Assembly: GCA_937988865.1 (NCBI GenBank)
Contig: CALKHV010000143.1
Location: 1 to 10,227 of the forward strand
Source: an uncultured Propionibacteriaceae bacterium
Lineage (GTDB): Bacteria; Actinomycetota; Actinomycetes; Propionibacteriales; Propionibacteriaceae
Direction of reading: 5' to 3'
DNA: 10,227 bases
In this document: in pieces, positions 5,503 through 10,227 of the stretch
Layout of the letters: every line of letters starts with the position of its first letter
Position numbering within the stretch: the stretch's first letter is position 1
Program-made: the position numbers and the translations under genes
Notes under the pieces: generated by a model
What the model was told of the DNA's origin: nothing
The model's database searches: none
Seen by the model: only the letters and a program-made list of their open reading frames with translations

Positions 5503-6549
5503 GTGCCCGATCTTGCTTCGTCTGTCCCACCCCTCCTCAGCGCGTTGGCGGGTGTGCGCGGCGAGCGCCTGCCGGTCTGGTTCATGCGCCAGGCGGGGCG
5601 GTCGCTGCCCGAGTATCGCGAGGCGCGCCGTGGCACCGGAATGCTCGAATCCTGCCTGATGCCCGCCCTGGCGGCCGAGATCACACTCCAGCCCGTGCGA
5701 CGTCACCGGGTGGACGCGGCCATCTTCTTCTCCGACATCATGGTGCCGCTCAAGCTCGCCGACGTCGGCGTCGAGATCGTCCCCGACGTGGGCCCTGTTG
5801 TCGCGGAGCCGGTGCGGACGGCGTCCGATGTGACACGCCTGGTCACCCACGGGCCCGGTGACACGACCCCCATCGCCGAGGCCATCGCGGTCATCACGTC
5901 CGAACTCTCGACCACTCCGTCGGGCGACGCATCCTGGACGCCCCTGATCGGCTTCGCCGGTGCACCCTTCACGCTGGCCGCCTACCTGGTCGAGGGTCGC
6001 CCGAGCCGCGACCACCTGGCCGCCCGCGCCATGATGCACGCCGACCCGGACGCCTGGGGCCGGTTGATGGCCTGGTGTGCCGACATCTCCGGACAGTTCC
6101 TGGTCGCCCAGGTGGACGCCGGCGCCTCGGCCGTCCAGCTGTTCGACTCCTGGGCGGGTTCACTGACCCGGGCCGACTACGCATCGCGGGTCGCGCCGCA
6201 CTCACGCCGGGCGCTGGCGTCGGTCGAGGGACGCGTACCCCGCATCCACTTCGGCACGGGCACCGGGCACCTGCTCGAGGAGCTCGCCGTCGGTGCCGAC
6301 GCGGTCGGCATCGACTACCGCACCCCGCTCGATGAGGCGGCCGCGCGGCTGCCCGGCGTCCCCCTGCAGGGGAACCTCGACCCTGCGTTGCTCGCGGCAG
6401 GGGACGAGGCGCTCTTCGCCCACCTCGCCGACGTCGTCGAGCGTGGACGCAGCGCGCCCGCCCACATCGTCAACCTGGGCCATGGCGTGCCACCCACCAC
6501 CGATCCGGACGTGCTGACGCGCCTGGTCGAGCGGGTCCACGCGCTGTGA
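5503..6549 (+). CDS. hemE: Uroporphyrinogen III decarboxylase HemE, 348 aa
   Basis: Removes the four acetate carboxyls of uroporphyrinogen III to give coproporphyrinogen III, a cofactor-free cytoplasmic reaction. The N-terminal signature PVWFMRQAGRSLPEYR (24-39) holds the substrate-binding arginines Arg29 and Arg33. The catalytic Asp78 lies in FFSDIMVPL. GFAGAPFTLAAYLVEG carries the conserved active-site Tyr. FDSWAGSL, HFGTGTGHLL, LQGNLDPALL and NLGHGVPPTTDP complete the family pattern, and the length is normal. The GTG start is set by a -10 box six bases upstream. The stop overlaps the hemCD start by four bases (GTGA). In this organism the product would go to a coproporphyrinogen oxidase not present in the window, then to HemH and HemQ on the opposite strand. 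Confidence 0.96.
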   Translation: MPDLASSVPPLLSALAGVRGERLPVWFMRQAGRSLPEYREARRGTGMLESCLMPALAAEITLQPVRRHRVDAAIFFSDIMVPLKLADVGVEIVPDVGPVVAEPVRTASDVTRLVTHGPGDTTPIAEAIAVITSELSTTPSGDASWTPLIGFAGAPFTLAAYLVEGRPSRDHLAARAMMHADPDAWGRLMAWCADISGQFLVAQVDAGASAVQLFDSWAGSLTRADYASRVAPHSRRALASVEGRVPRIHFGTGTGHLLEELAVGADAVGIDYRTPLDEAAARLPGVPLQGNLDPALLAAGDEALFAHLADVVERGRSAPAHIVNLGHGVPPTTDPDVLTRLVERVHAL

Positions 6550-8222
6550 GGCTCCGCCTGGGTACCCGAGGGTCTGAACTGGCGCGGGCGCAGTCCGGCC
6601 ACGTGGCGGACGCCCTGGTGGCGCTCGGACATGAGGTGGAACTGGTGCTGATCCGCTCCGAGGGCGACGTGTGCGCCGGGTCGCTGAGGGACGCCGGGGG
6701 CCTCGGCGTGTTCGCTGCCGCCCTGCGGTGCGCCATCCTCGCGGGCGACGTCGACTTCGCCGTCCACTCGCTGAAGGACCTGCCCACGTCCGAGGTCCCC
6801 GGGCTCGTCCTGGCCGCGATCCCGCCGCGGGAGGACCCCTCGGACGTCCTGTGTGCCCGCGACGGTCACACCCTCGCCTCCCTGCCCAGCGGCGCTCGCG
6901 TGGGCACCGGATCGCCGCGTCGGGCCGCCCAACTTCGGGCCCGTCGCCCCGACCTCGTCGTGGTCGAGATCCGCGGGAACGTGGGCACGCGGCTGGCACG
7001 CGTCCTCGGGTCGACCACAACAGACGCTGATCTGGACGCCGTCGTCCTCGCCCACGCCGGACTCGCCCGACTCGGACGCCTCCACGCCGCGACCGACCAC
7101 CTCGATCTCCTTCCCGCCCCGGGGCAGGGGGCACTCGCCCTCGAGTGCCGTGCGTCCGACGTGGCCACCAGGGCAGCGCTCGCCGCCCTCGACCATGCCG
7201 GCAGTCGGGCTGCGGTCACGGCCGAGCGTGGACTCCTCGCCGAGCTCGAGGCCGGGTGCGCAGCCCCGGTCGGCGCGCTGGCCGTGGTCGCGGACGGGGT
7301 CCTCGCCCTCAGCGCGGTCGTCCTGAGCGTCGAGGGCGCTGCGACGCTCGAGGTGCACCTGACTACGCCTCTTGGTGAGAACCCCGAGACACTCGGACGC
7401 ACGGCCGCGTCCGATCTGCTCGCTCGCGGCGCGGCCGACATCACCCCACTCGGCGCGTCGCGCGCCAGCCGTCTGGGGGAGTTCCACGGCCAGGCGCTCT
7501 GGGCGCCGGGCACGCACGCGTCTCTCGTCGGGCGCCGCGTCCTGGTTCCTCGCGCCGACGGTCCGCTCGCCCACGCCCTGCGCGCCGCTGGCGCCGAGGT
7601 GGACGCCATCCCTGTCACGAGCCTGCGTCCCCTCGAGTTCACCCTGGCGAAGGGCTCCGACTGGCTCGTGCTCACCGCACCCGCCGGCGTCCGCGCGCTC
7701 ACGGACGCCGGGATCGACCTGTCGCAGGTGGCCGACCACATCGCCTGCGTCGGACCGGCCACCGCTGACGCCGTACGCGCCGCGGGTGCGACCGTTGACC
7801 TCGTCCCCGGACGTCCCAGCGCAGTGGAAGAGCTGGTGGCCGTCTTCCCCGATGGTCCCGGATCTGTCGTGTGCGCCGGGTCGGCGCTCGCCCGCCCTGC
7901 CCTCGCCGACGGTCTCCGCGCCCGGGGCTGGGACGTCACCACCGTGTCGACCTACACGACCGACACGCTGCCCGTCGCCCCGACCGGGCTCCCGGACGTC
8001 TGGCCCACCTATGACGCGGTGCTCCTGACCTCCGGGTCGGTCGCGCGGGCGCTCGTCGCCCTGGTCGGGACGCCCGCACCGGCCACCCGGATCGTCGCGC
8101 TCGGCCGGCCCAGCGCCCACGTCGCGCGGGAGGTCGGATTGCCCGTCCACGCCACCGCCGCCACCCCGGACGGTCCCGGCGTCCTCGCGGCCCTTGTCGC
8201 TGCCCTGGAGGAGACCCGATGA
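6546..8222 (+). CDS. hemCD: HemC-HemD fusion: hydroxymethylbilane synthase / uroporphyrinogen III synthase, 558 aa
   Basis: One uninterrupted frame encodes two consecutive enzymes. Residues 1 to about 300 are porphobilinogen deaminase (HemC), which joins four porphobilinogens into hydroxymethylbilane. They include LGTRGSELARAQ (5-16), HSLKDLPTSEVP (74-85) with catalytic Asp78, VGTGSPRRAAQL (119-130), IRGNVGTRL (142-150) and AGCAAPVGA (236-244), where Cys238 should hold the dipyrromethane cofactor. After a linker of about 25 residues, 327-558 are uroporphyrinogen III synthase (HemD), which closes and inverts ring D: GRRVLVPRADGPLAHAL (329-345), CVGPATADAVRAAG (401-414), STYTTD (468-473) and LLTSGSVARAL (493-503). 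HemD domains are poorly conserved, so that half rests on position, length and these patterns. The GTG start overlaps the hemE stop (GTGA) and the TGA overlaps the hemB ATG (ATGA). Such fusions are known in some bacteria, for example Leptospira. Separate expression by an internal start cannot be excluded. Confidence 0.92.
   Translation: MRLRLGTRGSELARAQSGHVADALVALGHEVELVLIRSEGDVCAGSLRDAGGLGVFAAALRCAILAGDVDFAVHSLKDLPTSEVPGLVLAAIPPREDPSDVLCARDGHTLASLPSGARVGTGSPRRAAQLRARRPDLVVVEIRGNVGTRLARVLGSTTTDADLDAVVLAHAGLARLGRLHAATDHLDLLPAPGQGALALECRASDVATRAALAALDHAGSRAAVTAERGLLAELEAGCAAPVGALAVVADGVLALSAVVLSVEGAATLEVHLTTPLGENPETLGRTAASDLLARGAADITPLGASRASRLGEFHGQALWAPGTHASLVGRRVLVPRADGPLAHALRAAGAEVDAIPVTSLRPLEFTLAKGSDWLVLTAPAGVRALTDAGIDLSQVADHIACVGPATADAVRAAGATVDLVPGRPSAVEELVAVFPDGPGSVVCAGSALARPALADGLRARGWDVTTVSTYTTDTLPVAPTGLPDVWPTYDAVLLTSGSVARALVALVGTPAPATRIVALGRPSAHVAREVGLPVHATAATPDGPGVLAALVAALEETR
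8207..8213 (+). promoter_or_regulatory. Strong ribosome-binding site of hemB within hemCD
   Basis: GGAGGAG lies five bases before the hemB ATG, inside the last codons of hemCD (Leu-Glu-Glu-Thr-Arg). It is the best Shine-Dalgarno match in the plus arm. It supports the ATG at 8219 over the second Met two codons later. Confidence 0.75.
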
Positions 8223-9196
8223 CGATGATCCGACCGCGCCGTCTGCGCACCACCCCGGCGATGCGCGCCCTCGTTCGTGAGACGCGCGTCCACCGTCGAC
8301 AACTCGTCCTGCCGGTGTTCGTCCGGGACGGGATCGACACCCCGCTCGACATCTCGTCGCTCCCGGGCGTCCGGCAGCACACGCTCGACTCTCTCCGCGC
8401 GGAGGCCGTTCGCGCGGCCGACGCCGGCATCGGCGGACTCATGCTCTTCGGCGTCCCGCGTCCCGACGACAAGGACGGCACGGGCTCGGCGGGGGAGCGG
8501 GCCGACGGGATCCTCAACCGCGGCCTCGCCGCCCTCCGGGCCGAGGTCGGGGACGCGTTGGTCGTCATGGCCGACACCTGCCTCGACGAGTTCACCGACC
8601 ACGGGCACTGCGGGCTGCTCACCGACGACGGACGCGTCGACAACGACGCCACCGTCGACGCCTACGTCCGCCTGGCCGTCAGCCAGGCAGAGGCGGGAGC
8701 GCACGTCGTCGGGCCGTCAGGGATGATGGACGGCCAGGTCCGGGCGATCCGCACCGGGTTGGACGCCGCCGGCCACGCGGACGTCGCGATCCTGGCCTAC
8801 GCGGCCAAGTACGCGTCCGCCTTCTACGGCCCGTTCCGTGAGGCTGTCGGGTCGTCGCTGCGAGGCGACCGGCGGACCTACCAACAGGACCCGGCCAACC
8901 GTCGAGAGGGCCTGCGCGAGGCGCGGCTCGACCTCGCCGAGGGGGCCGACATCGTCATGGTGAAACCCGCCGGCTCCTACCTGGACGTGCTCGCTGACGT
9001 CGCCTCAGCGTCCGAGGTTCCGGTTGCCGCCTATCAGGTGTCGGGGGAGTACGCCATGATCCGGGCCGCCGCAGAGCGCGGCTGGATCGACGGGGACGCC
9101 GCGATGGCCGAGGCGATCACCGGTATCGTCCGGGCGGGGGCCGACATCGTCCTCACCTACGCGGCCCTCGACGTCCGCCTCGACGAAGCTCCGTAG
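8219..9196 (+). CDS. hemB: Porphobilinogen synthase (5-aminolevulinate dehydratase) HemB, 325 aa
   Basis: Condenses two 5-aminolevulinates into porphobilinogen. The two Schiff-base lysines are Lys197 in AAKYASAFYGPFR and Lys249 in VMVKPAGSYLD. The metal-site segment is DTCLDEFTDHGHCG (119-132). Cys121 and Cys131 of the classical three-Cys zinc site are kept, but the middle Cys is Asp123, a pattern intermediate between the zinc type (CxCx7C) and the magnesium type. GSSLRGDRRTYQQDPANRRE (211-230) is the usual active-site lid, and VAAYQVSGEYAM (269-280) is the C-terminal family block. Length is normal. The ATG overlaps the hemCD stop (ATGA) and follows a strong ribosome-binding site. The TAG stop forms the first half of the hemL -10 box, ten bases before the hemL GTG. 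Confidence 0.96.
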   Translation: MTMIRPRRLRTTPAMRALVRETRVHRRQLVLPVFVRDGIDTPLDISSLPGVRQHTLDSLRAEAVRAADAGIGGLMLFGVPRPDDKDGTGSAGERADGILNRGLAALRAEVGDALVVMADTCLDEFTDHGHCGLLTDDGRVDNDATVDAYVRLAVSQAEAGAHVVGPSGMMDGQVRAIRTGLDAAGHADVAILAYAAKYASAFYGPFREAVGSSLRGDRRTYQQDPANRREGLREARLDLAEGADIVMVKPAGSYLDVLADVASASEVPVAAYQVSGEYAMIRAAAERGWIDGDAAMAEAITGIVRAGADIVLTYAALDVRLDEAP

Positions 9197-9199
9197 ACT
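9194..9199 (+). promoter_or_regulatory. -10 box TAGACT of a leaderless hemL promoter, overlapping the hemB stop
   Basis: TAGACT matches TAnnnT and ends seven bases before the hemL GTG at 9207, the spacing expected if transcription starts at the start codon. The first three bases are the TAG stop of hemB. No Shine-Dalgarno sequence precedes hemL. I see no good -35 (TCGACG at 9168 would need a 20-bp spacer). The promoter call is inferred from the hexamer, the spacing and the missing ribosome-binding site. Confidence 0.55.
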
Positions 9200-9206
9200 G
9201 CTCGCC

Positions 9207-10227
9207 GTGCAGACCATGGATGAGGTGTACCGCCACGCGTGTGACGTGATCCCGGGCGGGGTGAGTTCCCCGGTGCGGGCGTTCGGTGCGGTCGGGGGGA
9301 CGCCGGTCTTCCTGGCGTCCGCCTCGGGACCGTACGTCGTCGACATCGAAGGGCGGCGCTACGTCGACCTGGTGTGTTCGTGGGGTCCGGCGCTGCTCGG
9401 GCATGCGCACCCGGACGTCGTCGCGGCCGTGACCCAGGCCGCCGGCCGCGGCCTCTCGTTCGGAGCCCCGACCACCGCCGAGGTCGACCTGGCCGAACTG
9501 ATCCGTGGACGCGTGCCCTTCTGCGAGAAGGTCCGCTTCGTGTCGACCGGCACCGAGGCGACCATGACCGCGATCCGCGTGGCGCGTGGCGCCACCGGAC
9601 GCGACGTCATCGTGAAGTTCGCCGGCTGCTACCACGGCCATTCGGACGCCCTCCTCGCCGCCGCTGGTTCCGGCCTCGCCACGGCAGGTCTTCCCGGGTC
9701 GGCGGGGGTGACCAGGGCTTCGGCGGCCGACACCCTCGTGCTTCCGTACAACGACGTTGCGGCACTGGAGCAGGTCTTCGCCGAGCGCGGCGCCGAGATC
9801 GCCTGCGTCATCACCGAGGCGGCTGCGTCCAACATGGGCGTGGTGCCGCCGGCGCCGGGCTTCAACGAGGCCATCCGTCGCCTGACAAGTGCAAACGGTG
9901 CACTCATGATCTCCGACGAGGTGCTCACCGGCTTCCGGGTGGGGCCCTCCGGCTGGTGGGGCCTCGAGCAGGGCCCGACCCCCGACCTCGTCACCTTCGG
10001 CAAGGTCGTCGGCGGCGGCATGCCGCTCGCAGCGCTCGGCGGGCCGGCGTCCCTGATGAACCTGCTGGCCCCCCTCGGCCCCGTCTACCAGGCCGGCACG
10101 CTCTCGGGAAACCCCCTCGCGACCGCCGCCGGAATCGCCACCCTCCGACTCGCTGACTCGGGCGTTTACGCCCATGTGGACGCAGCGTCACTCCGCGTCC
10201 AGGGTGCCCTCGGCGCGGCCCTCGACG
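9207..10227 (+). CDS. hemL: Glutamate-1-semialdehyde 2,1-aminomutase HemL, N-terminal 340 residues (runs off right edge)
   Basis: A pyridoxal-phosphate enzyme that moves the amino group of glutamate-1-semialdehyde, the HemA product, to give 5-aminolevulinate. Family blocks are IPGGVSSPVRAFGAVGG (15-31), STGTEATMTAIRVARG (113-128), KFAGCYHGHSDALL (about 134-147) and LMISDEVLTGFRVG (about 233-246). The PLP-binding Lys266 lies in TFGKVVGGGMPLAALGG, and GTLSGNPLA follows. The usual EPVAGNMG segment reads EAAASNMG here. The family runs to about 430-445 residues, so roughly the last 100 are beyond the window; no break is seen. The start is GTG at 9207, favoured by the -10 box seven bases upstream; the ATG at 9216, three codons in, is the alternative. 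The gene follows hemB after ten bases but probably also has its own leaderless transcript. Confidence 0.95.
   Translation, partial: MQTMDEVYRHACDVIPGGVSSPVRAFGAVGGTPVFLASASGPYVVDIEGRRYVDLVCSWGPALLGHAHPDVVAAVTQAAGRGLSFGAPTTAEVDLAELIRGRVPFCEKVRFVSTGTEATMTAIRVARGATGRDVIVKFAGCYHGHSDALLAAAGSGLATAGLPGSAGVTRASAADTLVLPYNDVAALEQVFAERGAEIACVITEAAASNMGVVPPAPGFNEAIRRLTSANGALMISDEVLTGFRVGPSGWWGLEQGPTPDLVTFGKVVGGGMPLAALGGPASLMNLLAPLGPVYQAGTLSGNPLATAAGIATLRLADSGVYAHVDAASLRVQGALGAALD

Noticed and set aside
5435..5530. An upstream extension of hemA to the GTG at 5530 (32 extra residues)
   Set aside because: It would overlap the hemE coding start and cover its promoter, and the extra residues do not resemble glutamyl-tRNA reductases, which begin at the MGIQLIAVHH strand.
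3090..5659. Long plus-strand open frames (522 and 541 codons) opposite hemH and hemA
   Set aside because: Same compositional shadow effect; the opposite strand has unambiguous family motifs throughout.
6315..8150. A 611-codon open frame on the minus strand opposite hemE and hemCD
   Set aside because: High GC keeps antisense frames open. The translation is low-complexity, rich in Arg, Gly and Asp, has no recognisable domain, and lies entirely opposite clearly conserved heme genes.
9153..10175. A 340-codon minus-strand open frame opposite hemL
   Set aside because: Antisense shadow of a strongly conserved aminomutase; no start signal or family motif.
1..10227. tRNA or rRNA genes, CRISPR arrays, insertion sequences, prophage or attachment sites
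   Set aside because: The window is almost fully occupied by eight housekeeping or resistance genes. I found no regularly spaced repeats, transposase, terminal repeats or tRNA-like cloverleaf.

Overview
This window comes from a high-GC actinobacterium. The base composition is strongly GC-rich by eye, five of the eight start codons visible are GTG, two genes appear to be leaderless behind TAnnnT -10 boxes, and the heme genes are of the coproporphyrin-dependent type (ferrochelatase plus HemQ) with actinobacterial motifs. I cannot fix the family from sequence alone.

Layout. Positions 1-1367 (minus) hold the N-terminal 455 residues of a long-chain acyl-CoA ligase that runs off the left edge. A 111-bp divergent gap separates it from arsM (1479-2273, plus), a short arsenite S-adenosylmethionine methyltransferase. 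The rest is a divergent heme-biosynthesis locus. The minus arm is hemA-hemH-hemQ (5434 down to 2254), with overlapping stop and start codons. The plus arm is hemE-hemCD-hemB-hemL (5503 to the right edge), with 4-base overlaps, except that hemL has its own apparent promoter. HemC and HemD are fused in one 558-residue protein. The two arms share a 68-bp intergenic region.

How the genes work together. HemA (glutamyl-tRNA reductase) and HemL make 5-aminolevulinate, HemB makes porphobilinogen, HemCD makes uroporphyrinogen III, and HemE makes coproporphyrinogen III. HemH (coproporphyrin ferrochelatase) inserts iron and HemQ decarboxylates coproheme to heme b. The one missing step is coproporphyrinogen III oxidase (HemY/CgoX), which must be encoded elsewhere. 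The committed enzyme HemA is co-transcribed with the two last enzymes, while the middle steps lie on the opposite strand.

The system as a whole is known biology. The details most worth a second look are a Cys-Pro motif in an acidic C-terminal tail of HemA, an unusual CX3CC cysteine spacing in the ferrochelatase framed by a duplicated palindrome, a hemL promoter whose -10 box contains the hemB stop codon, and an apparent arsM terminator buried inside the end of hemQ.
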